Below are positions 9,067-16,247 of a stretch of DNA of 64,000 nucleotides, in pieces. The translations under genes were made by a program, and so were the position numbers. Numbering within the stretch: the stretch's first letter is position 1; the number at the start of each line of letters is the position of its first letter. The notes below the pieces were generated by a model, which saw nothing but the letters and a program-made list of their open reading frames with translations, was not told the origin of the DNA and did not search any database. Source of the stretch: JACCTU01 sp963848525 (lineage in GTDB: Bacteria > Actinomycetota > Thermoleophilia > Gaiellales > Gaiellaceae); assembly GCA_963848525.1 (NCBI GenBank), contig CAWKDZ010000003.1, positions 496,001-560,000 on the forward strand, read 5' to 3'.

Positions 9067-9072
9067 TAGGCT
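9067..9072 (+). promoter_or_regulatory. -10 element of a leaderless promoter (Alg14-like gene)
   Basis: TAGGCT ends 6 nt before the GTG start at 9079, and no Shine-Dalgarno sequence is present. This is the spacing expected when transcription begins at the first base of the start codon. Confidence 0.45.
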
Positions 9073-9078
9073 CCGCGC

Positions 9079-9555
9079 GTGGACCCCGGAGGAAAGCCTG
9101 TTCAGGTGCTTCTGGTCTGCTCCACGGGCGGCCACCTGCTCCAGCTCGCGGCGCTGCGCCCCGCCTGGAGCGGGCTGACGAGCGCCTGGGTCACCTTCGA
9201 CAAGAGCGACGCGCGCTCCATCCTTGCGGACGAAAATGTCCTCCACGCCTACGGGCCGACGAACCGGAACATCCCCAACCTGCTCCGGAACGTCGTCCTC
9301 GCGTGGCGGGTGATCCGCCGGCTCCGGCCCCGGGTGATCGTCTCGACGGGCGCCGGGGTCGCCGTCCCGTTCGCGTGGGTCGGCCGGCTGCACGGCGCGA
9401 CCGTCGTCTACGTCGAGAGCTTCACGCGCATCGAGCGCCCGTCGCTGACCTTTCGCCTGCTGAGGCCGGTGACGAGCAGGGCGTACGCCCAGTGGCCGGA
9501 GCTTGCGGAGAGCATCGGCGCCCGCTACGCCGGCAATCTCTTCCTGCGCGCGTGA
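9079..9555 (+). CDS. Alg14/PssD-like glycosyltransferase subunit
   Basis: 158 aa. The N-terminal STGGHLLQL and central STGAGVAVPFAW motifs match the Alg14/PssD family, the membrane-recruiting half of a split GT28-type glycosyltransferase. In this family the two halves add GlcNAc or glucuronate from a UDP-sugar to a polyprenyl-diphosphate-linked sugar on the cytoplasmic face of the membrane. The stop overlaps the GTG start of the Alg13-like gene, so the two halves are coupled in translation. No clear membrane helix is visible at the N-terminus; peripheral attachment is likely. Confidence 0.82.
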   Translation: MDPGGKPVQVLLVCSTGGHLLQLAALRPAWSGLTSAWVTFDKSDARSILADENVLHAYGPTNRNIPNLLRNVVLAWRVIRRLRPRVIVSTGAGVAVPFAWVGRLHGATVVYVESFTRIERPSLTFRLLRPVTSRAYAQWPELAESIGARYAGNLFLRA

Positions 9556-10031
9556 TCGTCGTCACGGTCGGGACGAACGAGGCGCGCTTCGACCGGCTCA
9601 TCGCCGCTGCGGCGCCGCTCGCTCAGGACGAGGAGCTCTTCGTCCAGCACGGGCCGTCGCCCGTTCGACCAGACGGCGCCGCGTGCGTCGACTACGTCGG
9701 CTTCGACGAGCTGCTCGAGCAGATGCGGGCGGCGCGCGTCGTCGTCACGCACGCCGGCGTCGGATCGGTGATCAGCGCGCTCTCGGTCGGACAGCTGCCC
9801 GTGGTCGTCCCGCGCCTCCAGCGGCACGGCGAGGCAGTCGACGACCACCAGGTGCCGTTCGGACGGAGACTCCGCGATGCGGGGCTCGTCGAGCTCGTCG
9901 AGGACCTCGACCGTCTCCGCGACACAGTCCTCGGAAGGACGAGCGCGGAGACGGTCGGGATCGCGGTCAACGAACGACTCGTCGCAGACCTCCGCGAGTT
10001 CGTCGTCCGTGCAGCCGGGTCGCCGGGCTAG
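9552..10031 (+). CDS. Alg13/PssE-like glycosyltransferase catalytic subunit
   Basis: 159 aa from GTG 9552, overlapping the stop of the Alg14-like gene (GTGA). It has the start IVVTVGTNEARFDRL and the UDP-sugar binding signature HAGVGSVISAL of the C-terminal half of GT28 enzymes. Together with the previous gene it would form one cytoplasmic glycosyltransferase for exopolysaccharide repeat assembly. Its last 4 nt overlap tail to tail with the response-regulator gene. Confidence 0.82.
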   Translation: MIVVTVGTNEARFDRLIAAAAPLAQDEELFVQHGPSPVRPDGAACVDYVGFDELLEQMRAARVVVTHAGVGSVISALSVGQLPVVVPRLQRHGEAVDDHQVPFGRRLRDAGLVELVEDLDRLRDTVLGRTSAETVGIAVNERLVADLREFVVRAAGSPG

Positions 10032-10699
10032 GCGACCGCCTCGACGGGCGGGAGGAGCAGCCCGTTCAGCTGCGCCCACCTGCTCGCCTCGGTCCGGTTC
10101 GAGACGTCGAGCTTGCGATAGATGTTCGAGAGGTGGAACTTGATCGTCTGCTCGGTGACCCAGAGCTGACGAGCGAGCTCCGCGTTCGAGTGCCCCTCCG
10201 AGACGAGCCGGAGGATCTCGAGCTCCCGTCGCGTCAGCCCGTGCCGATCGGCCGGAACGGCCGGCCGCGCCGGCGTCCCGTTCGTCGCCGGCTCTGCCCG
10301 CACGGTGGTGTGCGCGAAGTAGATCGAGTGGTCGAACACCTGCCTGATCGCCGACGCGAGGTCGTCCGGATGGACCGACTTGATCACGTACGCGACGGCA
10401 CCCGCCGCGATGGTCGCGTCGATCATCTCCGGCCGGTGGTCGATCGAGAGCACGACGACACGACTCTCTGCCGAATGCTCGCGAATCCGTGCGAGCAGGC
10501 CGAGCCCGTCGTAGTCGTTGCCCTCGCCGGTCACCTCGGCGACGACGATGTCGGGACTGCGCTCTTGGACGAGCGCGTAGGCGTCGGTCGGATCCGTCGC
10601 CTTACCAACTACCTGAAAGCCCAGCTTGGTGAGGACACCCTGGACTGCCTCCAGCCATAAAGGCTGAGGGTCGACGATTACAGCGGTACGCTGATGCAT
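10028..10699 (-). CDS. NarL/LuxR-type response regulator with atypical receiver
   Basis: 223 aa. The receiver domain (residues 5-125) keeps Asp10, a Ser in the Thr position (VVVLS) and the conserved Lys (AYVIKS). The second acidic residue is Pro11, however, and the phosphoacceptor position is Glu55 (DIVVAEV) instead of Asp. A LuxR-type HTH follows (LTRRELEILRLVSEGHSNAELARQL...VKFH-like helix, residues 150-215). Glu at this site often mimics a phosphorylated state, so the protein may be constitutively active or respond to another signal (inference). No histidine kinase is adjacent. It sits between glycosyltransferase genes and could control exopolysaccharide synthesis. Confidence 0.85.
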   Translation of the reverse strand: MHQRTAVIVDPQPLWLEAVQGVLTKLGFQVVGKATDPTDAYALVQERSPDIVVAEVTGEGNDYDGLGLLARIREHSAESRVVVLSIDHRPEMIDATIAAGAVAYVIKSVHPDDLASAIRQVFDHSIYFAHTTVRAEPATNGTPARPAVPADRHGLTRRELEILRLVSEGHSNAELARQLWVTEQTIKFHLSNIYRKLDVSNRTEASRWAQLNGLLLPPVEAVA

Positions 10700-10719
10700 C
10701 GAAAGGGCCGCCTTTCGAT
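10698..10719 (-). promoter_or_regulatory. Inverted repeat covering the start codon of the response regulator
   Basis: ATCGAAAGG (10698-10706) and CCTTTCGAT (10711-10719) form a perfect 9-bp inverted repeat with a 4-nt loop. On the - strand the left arm holds the AAAGG of the presumed ribosome site and the right arm contains part of the ATG. It could be an autoregulatory operator or an RNA hairpin that hides the start site. Confidence 0.5.
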
Positions 10720-11223
10720 AGATTTCATGAACTAACCGCGGTCATTCTTACCAATTCGCACAGGTTTTACTAGGGCCTCGGCCGAATCTTCACTTTTCGC
10801 CCGCCGGGCTCCCGCTCCTCTCGACCGGACCAGCCGGGCGCCGGCACGCTCTCGCCTTTGGGTCAGGTGAAAGCCCGCTCCGGCTGCGGTACCGTCGCCT
10901 GAAGCGGTTCCGGCTGGCCGCGGCCGGAGTCGTGGGCCTGCGGGCGCATGTCCGTCCGGCCCTGGGAAGCGGCCGTCCTCGTGATCAAGGAGGACGGCCT
11001 GCTTCCCCCTTTCGAGTGATTTCGGCTTTTGCGACTGCGAGTACGTTGCCTGGGACCGGCGTCGAGCCGGCCCGCTGCGGCCGCCTCTGATTGGTCGAGA
11101 GGCGGTCGCGGCAACCCTCCCTAGAGCACTCCCGTCCGTTCGGGTAGGGCCTTTCCTGTTCGTTCTGGCCTGTTCACCTTCGGCCTCCCTTCATAACCTC
11201 ATCCAAAGGGAGGCGGGACAGGT
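10720..11223. other. 500-bp non-coding region with several hairpins, upstream of the sugar transferase
   Basis: No convincing coding frame is seen. Besides the strong hairpin at 10965-11006 there are CCGGC/GCCGG (11056-11070) and CCGCCTCT/AGAGGCGG (11081-11105). The last is followed by CGGCAACCCTCC (11109-11120), which resembles the conserved strand of SAM-I/IV aptamers. I could not close the outer stem or place the remaining conserved bases, and the downstream gene is not a methionine gene, so no riboswitch class is assigned. The stretch is best treated as a long structured 5' leader and/or two divergent promoter regions. Confidence 0.4.
10965..11006. terminator. Long stem-loop, terminator-like
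   Basis: GGAAGC-GGCCGTCCTC pairs with GAGGACGGCC-GCTTCC, about 16 bp with one bulged base and a loop around GTGATCAAG. It is followed on the + strand by CCCCCTTT. It could end a short leader transcript or attenuate the downstream sugar-transferase gene. Confidence 0.45.
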
Positions 11224-12759
11224 CTGAACACGTTCGCACGGGCAGAAACGATTGCGGTTCCGACGGCGCTCGAGGCGCCGTTCCACCATTTGGACGCACG
11301 GACGCTCCAGGTCCTGCAGGAGCGCCGGGCGGGGAACCTCACGCTCAACCGCGGCTGGCTCGTCCGCCGTGCGCTGCTGCTCGCCGACGTCGTCGGTCTG
11401 TCGCTCGCGTTCCTGATCGCGACGGTGCTGTGGCGCCCGGAGGCGGCGGACACCGTCTCGGCGTTCGCCGAGCTCGCGTTCTTCCTCGCGCTGCTTCCGG
11501 GGTGGGTGTTCCTTGCGAAGCTGTACGGCCTCTACGAGCGGGACGAGGAGCGCACGGACCACTCGACGGTCGACGACGTCGTCGGCGTCTTCCACCTCGT
11601 CACGGTCGGCGTGTGGCTCTTCTACATCGCCGTCATCGCCACCGCGCTCGCGACGCCCCCGATTCAGCGCCTGATCACGTTCTGGTTCCTCGCCGTCGCC
11701 CTCGTCACGATCGGTCGTGCGCTTGCGCGCGCCCGCTGCCGACGCAGCGTCGCCTACCTCCAGAACACGATCATCGTCGGCGCCGGAGACGTGGGGCAGC
11801 TGACCGCACGGAAGCTGCTCGCGCATCCCGAGTACGGCATCAACCTCGTGGGGTTCGTCGACACGCGCCCGAAGGAGCGCCGCGAGGACCTCGGCCACCT
11901 GACGCTCCTCGGCGGCCAGGAGGAACTGCGCGACCTCGTCGACGCGCTCGACGTCGAGCGCGTGATCGTCGCGTTCTCGAACGAGTCCGAGGTGGAGACG
12001 ATCGAGCTGATCCGCAAGCTTCAGGAGCTCGGCGTCCAGATCGACATCGTCCCGCGGTTGTTCGAGATCCTCGGCAAGAAGGTCGGCATCCACACGGTCG
12101 AGGGCATCCCGCTGGTGGGCCTGCCGCCGCTCCGCCTGTCGCGCTCGTCCCGCTTCCTGAAGCGGTCAGTCGACCTCGTGGTCGCGACGCTCGCGCTCGT
12201 CCTGCTCTCGCCGCTGCTGATCGGGACCGCGATCGCGATTCGGATCGACTCCAAGGGCCCGATCCTCTTCCGCCAGGTCCGGCGTGGGGCCGGCGAGCGG
12301 ATCTTCCGCATCTACAAGTTCCGGACGATGTGCGCCGACGCCGAGGAGCTGAAGGATCAGGTCGCCCACCTGAACATGAACCTGAAGCCGGGCGGCGACG
12401 CGCGCATGTTCAAGATCCCGGACGACCCGCGGTGCACGCGCGTCGGTGGTTTCCTGCGCCGGACGCGGCTCGACGAGCTGCCGCAACTCCTGAACGTGGT
12501 GCGGGGCGAGATGTCGCTGGTCGGCCCTCGCCCGATCATCCTCGACGAGGACCAGTACGTGAACGGCTGGGCGCGCAAGCGCCTCGACCTCAAGCCCGGC
12601 ATGACCGGCCTCTGGCAGGTGCTCGGCGCGAGCGACATCCCATTCGACGAGATGACGAAGCTCGACTACCTCTACGTGACCAACTGGTCGCTCGCCGAAG
12701 ACATGCGCCTGATCATGCTCACGCTGCCGTCGATCGTCCGACGGCGATTCGCATACTGA
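11224..12759 (+). CDS. Polyprenyl-phosphate sugar-1-phosphate transferase (WbaP/WcaJ type)
   Basis: About 511 aa. Four or five N-terminal membrane helices (residues 40-150) precede a Rossmann-like domain (IIVGAGDVGQLTARKLL). The C-terminal bacterial sugar-transferase domain has KRSVDLVVATLAL, a membrane re-entrant segment, IYKFRTM, RRTRLDELPQLLNV, SLVGPRP and KPGMTGLWQV. The family transfers hexose-1-phosphate from a nucleotide sugar to undecaprenyl phosphate, the first step of exopolysaccharide assembly. The start is uncertain: a strong GGGAGGCGGG site lies about 8-10 nt before CTG 11224, whereas TTG 11290 has no ribosome site, so CTG is preferred. Confidence 0.88.
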   Translation: MNTFARAETIAVPTALEAPFHHLDARTLQVLQERRAGNLTLNRGWLVRRALLLADVVGLSLAFLIATVLWRPEAADTVSAFAELAFFLALLPGWVFLAKLYGLYERDEERTDHSTVDDVVGVFHLVTVGVWLFYIAVIATALATPPIQRLITFWFLAVALVTIGRALARARCRRSVAYLQNTIIVGAGDVGQLTARKLLAHPEYGINLVGFVDTRPKERREDLGHLTLLGGQEELRDLVDALDVERVIVAFSNESEVETIELIRKLQELGVQIDIVPRLFEILGKKVGIHTVEGIPLVGLPPLRLSRSSRFLKRSVDLVVATLALVLLSPLLIGTAIAIRIDSKGPILFRQVRRGAGERIFRIYKFRTMCADAEELKDQVAHLNMNLKPGGDARMFKIPDDPRCTRVGGFLRRTRLDELPQLLNVVRGEMSLVGPRPIILDEDQYVNGWARKRLDLKPGMTGLWQVLGASDIPFDEMTKLDYLYVTNWSLAEDMRLIMLTLPSIVRRRFAY

Positions 12760-12832
12760 CGGCGCCGGATCGCTCCTCGCGGAAGGCCGGCCGCAGCTGG
12801 GGGCCCGCTGAGAGCGAAGAGGAGGAAAGCGC

Positions 12833-13477
12833 GTGGCTTCAGATCGTTTTGATCGTTTCCTCCCCCTCGCCGGGGTGCTGGTGGGGCTGTTGTTCGTCGT
12901 CGGTCTCGCCCTGACGTGGGGAGACCCGAGCAGCGAGACGGCGCCGGCCGAAACCTTCGCCTACTGGCGGGACAACCGAGGCCAACACCAGATCTCTGGC
13001 CTCCTCCTCGCCCCTCTGATCGCATTCCTGCTCGTCTTCTTCGGTGCAGGGCTGCAGCGGCGACTGCGGCGCGACAGCGGCGACTCAGGCCACGGAGCTG
13101 TCGCCTTCGGGGGCGCACTGCTCGCAGCTTCGGCATTTGCCCTCGTGGGCATGCTGGAGGGCGCGGCGACGAACGCCGCCCACGAAGGCCAGCGGCAGGC
13201 CGTCTACACGCTCAGCCAACTTCATTCATATGACTGGCTCGCGTGGAACGCAGCCTTCGCAGCCGTGCTGCTCGCGACCGGCCTCGGCGCGCGGCTCAAC
13301 GGGGTGCTGCCAACTCCGCTCGCATGGGCGACGATCATCATCGGAGCATCACTGCTCACGCCGCTTGGATTCTTCGGGTTCTTCCTCGTTCCGCTTTGGC
13401 TGATCGTGGTCGGGCTCATGCTCACCCGGCCCGCGCCACGACAGCGCGCAGGGGCAATTGCCGAGCCAGGGCCTTGA
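12833..13477 (+). CDS. Polytopic membrane protein of unknown function
   Basis: 214 aa from GTG 12833, which has a GAGGAAAG ribosome site 6-8 nt upstream. Five to six hydrophobic helices are visible (around residues 10-28, 55-72, 90-110, 135-155, 160-178, 180-198), with short charged loops (RRLRRDSGD) and a basic C-terminus. I recognise no catalytic motif. It follows the sugar transferase by about 75 nt on the same strand and could be co-transcribed. Confidence 0.7.
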   Translation: MASDRFDRFLPLAGVLVGLLFVVGLALTWGDPSSETAPAETFAYWRDNRGQHQISGLLLAPLIAFLLVFFGAGLQRRLRRDSGDSGHGAVAFGGALLAASAFALVGMLEGAATNAAHEGQRQAVYTLSQLHSYDWLAWNAAFAAVLLATGLGARLNGVLPTPLAWATIIIGASLLTPLGFFGFFLVPLWLIVVGLMLTRPAPRQRAGAIAEPGP

Positions 13478-13849
13478 ACTGCCGTTAGCTCGAGCGTGCT
13501 GACGCTAGAAAGAAGGCACTCGAGGGTCAACTCTCGAGTGGCGCGGGCTATCCCCGGAACATCGCCCGCACGACGCCCTGCTCCGATCGGAGGACGGCAG
13601 ACGTCGGCGGTAGGCCGAGCTAGTCCGCGTCGACCTTCTGATGCCCTGTGGCGGAACGGTGTTTCAGCTGCTGAAGTCAGATGAAGGTGTGGGCTAGACT
13701 CGCCGCTGTGGCGTTTCCGGCGTAGTTGATCCCGCCTGTAGCTGACCGTTGGCCGCACATCCGTGCGAGCTGACGTCGGCTGCCTGACACGCACTGGCCG
13801 TCGGTGGCATCCGTCGGCGGCCGGCGACGAGATCAACTAAGGAGGAAAC
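13478..13849. other. 372-bp intergenic stretch without a convincing gene
   Basis: It contains the palindrome CACTCGAG/CTCGAGTG (13518-13541). It also contains a segment (13493-13515) resembling 14470-14492 (both read like GCGAGCGTRCTGWCGCTAGARAG), a TAGACT box near 13695 and an AAGGAGGAAAC ribosome site for the cupin gene. The repeats suggest decayed or rearranged DNA. Confidence 0.45.
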
Positions 13850-14401
13850 ATGGTCACTGAAGCACGCCTTGAACGTCTCGTGTCCGGGCTGGCACCCGTC
13901 ACTCCCGGGTGGTTCGTCGTCAACACGGCTGACGCCGCGTGGACCAACAACGAAACGTACGGCGGCGTCTGCATCTTCGAGTCCGACCACGTCGTGCTCC
14001 AGGGTCGGCCCGATCTGACGGAGTACGAGAAGCCGGACGCCGGGTTTACGATCCGCGTCGTGCCGCCGGGGCAACCATCAGGGGGCTACCACGCCGAGTC
14101 GGTCCAAGAGGACTTCCTCGTCTTGATGGGCGAGTGTGTGCTCATCATCGAAGACCAGGAACGACACCTGCGGGCATGGGACTTCGTGCACTGCCCGCCG
14201 ATGACCGCGCACGCGTTTGTCGCCAAGGGAACAGGGCCATGCGTGATCGTCGCCACGGGAAACCGGCGCGACGACTCCGAGCTGGTGGAACCACGATCCG
14301 AGGTCGCGCTCCGCTACGGCGCGGGACCCGAGCGCAGAGGGAATTGGATGGTCCAGCGTCCCAAACGCTGGGACGAGCTTCCGTGGGCTGAACGGCCCTA
14401 G
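13850..14401 (+). CDS. Cupin-domain protein
   Basis: 183 aa, with an ideal AAGGAGG site 5 nt before ATG. The central part shows a small beta-barrel cupin pattern: GGYHAESVQEDFLVLMGECVLIIEDQ as motif 1 and WDFVHCPPMTAHAFVAKG as motif 2, with His and Glu candidates for metal binding. Cupins of this size bind small metabolites or act as epimerases, dioxygenases or sensors; nothing here decides which. It is isolated, flanked by repeat-bearing intergenic DNA. Confidence 0.75.
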   Translation: MVTEARLERLVSGLAPVTPGWFVVNTADAAWTNNETYGGVCIFESDHVVLQGRPDLTEYEKPDAGFTIRVVPPGQPSGGYHAESVQEDFLVLMGECVLIIEDQERHLRAWDFVHCPPMTAHAFVAKGTGPCVIVATGNRRDDSELVEPRSEVALRYGAGPERRGNWMVQRPKRWDELPWAERP

Positions 14402-14498
14402 TGCTCGTGCGTGCGCTGCGGCGTTCGAACGGAATGCCGCAGCGCACTACTGGTGGAGACCGTCGTCTGCGCGAGCGTACTGTCGCTAGAGAGTCAAT

Positions 14499-14525
14499 CG
14501 GGGATAAAGACAACTCTGTAGTCAC
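14499..14525. repeat. Dispersed short repeat, copy 1
   Basis: A 27-nt stretch beginning CGGGGATAAAGACAACTCTG and ending TAGTCAC recurs at 15467-15494 with a single extra G. It lies just after the cupin gene. Confidence 0.7.
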
Positions 14526-14564
14526 CCGCCCGACCGGCGGGTAGCTCGTCGAGCGAGTGAGTCG

Positions 14565-14975
14565 CTACCCGTCCCAACTGAACACGACAGACGGCGCTGA
14601 GCGCTTCGCCGGCCCGTGGTACACGGCCTCGACGTTCGTGCCGTCCGGGTCGAGGACGTAGGCACCGTAGTAGCCCGCGTGATACGACCTTTCACCCGGA
14701 GCGCCGTTGTCGCGGCCGCCCGCCTCGATTGCGGCCGCGTGAAAGCGGTCTACGGTCTCGCGATCCTGCGCTTGGAAGGCGACGTGTAGTCCTGATGTGG
14801 CTGGCCCGTCGTCGCTGACGAAGAGCTCGTCGGCCGCGAACCAGCCCTCGCCCTCGCCCGTGATGCCGAGGCCGAGCGGCGCTAGCGCGCCTGCGTAAAA
14901 CCGCTTGCTGGCCTCGACGTCCGTAACGCGCAGATGAACGTGGTCGAACAGCCTGCCTGAATGCGACTCAGGCAC
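14565..14975 (-). CDS. VOC-superfamily (glyoxalase/bleomycin-resistance-like) protein
   Basis: 136 aa. It shows the beta-alpha-beta-beta-beta pattern starting FDHVHLRVTDVEASKRFYAGAL and ending YGAYVLDPDGTNVEAVYHG. The first His and last Glu are the usual metal-ligand positions of this superfamily, whose members are lyases, dioxygenases or antibiotic-binding proteins. The substrate cannot be deduced. It stands alone, with no operon partner. Confidence 0.8.
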   Translation of the reverse strand: MPESHSGRLFDHVHLRVTDVEASKRFYAGALAPLGLGITGEGEGWFAADELFVSDDGPATSGLHVAFQAQDRETVDRFHAAAIEAGGRDNGAPGERSYHAGYYGAYVLDPDGTNVEAVYHGPAKRSAPSVVFSWDG

Positions 14976-15185
14976 GGGCTACGAGTATAGGAACGGTTTC
15001 TTGGCGCTGGCGCAACACCTCGCTTCCTGGGCTTCGAGTGCGGGCGGATTGATCTGCGACCTCCGGCGCGCTGAGCGCGCAGGCAGGGGTGATCGCGTTT
15101 CTGTAGTGACCCGCTAGACCAGACCTAGTCGACCCGACGCTCCAGGGGCAGACGGCAACTCTTACCGCTGTCGTGTGTCCGTAGC

Positions 15186-15554
15186 ATGCGCACATCCGAC
15201 GCCGGGGAAGCGGGGGCCCCCCTTGTCTCGCACAGTCACCGACGAAGAACTGGCCGCGGCGACTTGGCGGTGCTCGTCGTCATCGAGCGACAGCAGGGGA
15301 CGATCGGGGATCTCCCGGAGCAGGACTGGTCACTGCGCGTGACGTGGGTCTTCCGGCGCAGCGCAGAATCGGACTGGGAACTCGTCCATCGTCATGCAGA
15401 CGCGCTGGTACATGCCATCGACCACGAGCGGTTGGGAGAACTGGCGCGGCGAGTGACTGCGGCAGACGGGGATAAAGGACAACTCTGTAGTCACAGCCAA
15501 GATCCTCCAGTGGGTCGACGCCCGACTCTCACCGGTGGAGACCCCGAGCCCTAA
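15186..15554 (+). pseudogene. Remnant of a SnoaL/DUF4440-like protein
   Basis: Residues about 25-90 of this frame (GDLAVLVVIERQQG..., DWSLRVTWVFRRSAESDWELVHRHAD) match the last strands of a SnoaL-like ketosteroid-isomerase fold. The N-terminal helices and first strands are missing, and the upstream part of the frame (PLVSHSHRRRTGR) does not look like protein from this family. The tail runs through the dispersed repeat at 15467-15494 and is probably not genuine. I read it as a truncated gene in a decayed area; a short genuine protein is possible. Confidence 0.5.
15467..15494. repeat. Dispersed short repeat, copy 2
   Basis: Second copy (28 nt) of the 14499-14525 sequence, with one additional G (GATAAAGGACAACTC). 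It lies at the 3' end of the SnoaL-like remnant. A weaker echo, TTTCTGTAGTGACCC, is seen near 15099. Confidence 0.7.
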
Positions 15555-15569
15555 CGAAGCTGACCGCGC

Positions 15570-16160
15570 CTACATCTCGCGCCGGCCCGCGAGCGCACGC
15601 CCCAGCGTGACCTCGTCCGCGTACTCGAGGTCGCCGCCGACCGGCAGGCCGCTGGCGAGGCGCGTCACCCGCACGCGCTCCCGGAGCCGCTCGGCGAGGT
15701 AGTGGGCGGTCGCCTCGCCGGTCATGTTCGGGTTCGTCGCCAGCACGACCTCGCGGACGCCGTTCCGGTCGACGCGGCGGAAGAGCTCGTCGATGCGAAG
15801 GTGCCCCGGCTCGACGCCGTCGATCGGCGAGAGCGAGCCGCCGAGCACGTGGTAGAGGCCGCGGTACTCGTGCGTCCGCTCGAGCGAGATCAGGTCGGCA
15901 GGATGCTCGACGACGCAGATGAGCGTGTGGTCGCGCCGGGTGTCGCGGCAGATCGCGCAGACCTCGTCCTCGGTCAGGTTGCCGCACTCGTTGCAGAAAC
16001 GGACGCGCTCCTTGACCTCCTCGATCGCGGCCGCGAGCGCGAGCGCCTCCTCCTGCGGGACCCGCAGGAGGTGGAACGCGAAGCGGTGCGCGGTGCGCGA
16101 GCCGACGCCCGGCAGCCGCGTTAGCTGCGCGACGAGGTTCTCGACAGCCGCCGAGAGCAC
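15570..16160 (-). CDS. recR: Recombination mediator protein RecR
   Basis: About 196 aa from GTG 16160, which gives the family-typical MLSAAVENLVAQL; a TTG 30 nt upstream would add ten residues. It contains the helix-hairpin-helix LPGVGSRTAHRFAF, a four-Cys zinc finger (FCNECGNL...CAIC), and a TOPRIM domain (ICVVEHPADLISLE ... VLATNPNMTGEATAHYL). RecR works with RecF/RecO to load RecA on gapped DNA. It belongs to the dnaX-ybaB-recR arrangement, here interrupted by a secreted-protein gene. Confidence 0.93.
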   Translation of the reverse strand: MLSAAVENLVAQLTRLPGVGSRTAHRFAFHLLRVPQEEALALAAAIEEVKERVRFCNECGNLTEDEVCAICRDTRRDHTLICVVEHPADLISLERTHEYRGLYHVLGGSLSPIDGVEPGHLRIDELFRRVDRNGVREVVLATNPNMTGEATAHYLAERLRERVRVTRLASGLPVGGDLEYADEVTLGRALAGRREM

Positions 16161-16193
16161 CTGTGGATTCTGCCTGTCCCCACCGGACAAAGG

Positions 16194-16221
16194 CCGAGGC
16201 CCCGCCGGAGCGGGGCCTCGG
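16194..16221 (-). terminator. Stem-loop terminator after the secreted TIGYWKTH protein
   Basis: A perfect 12-bp inverted repeat (CCGAGGCCCCGC / GCGGGGCCTCGG) with a 4-nt loop lies 26 bp after the stop at 16248 and just upstream of recR. It implies recR is transcribed from its own start rather than by read-through. Confidence 0.7.
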
Positions 16222-16247
16222 TCATGCCTCGCTGGTCGTTGGAACTG

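Noticed and set aside
11056..11140. SAM-I/IV riboswitch
   Set aside because: Only the hairpin plus CGGCAACCCTCC matches; the closing stem and remaining conserved bases could not be placed, and the gene downstream is not linked to methionine metabolism.
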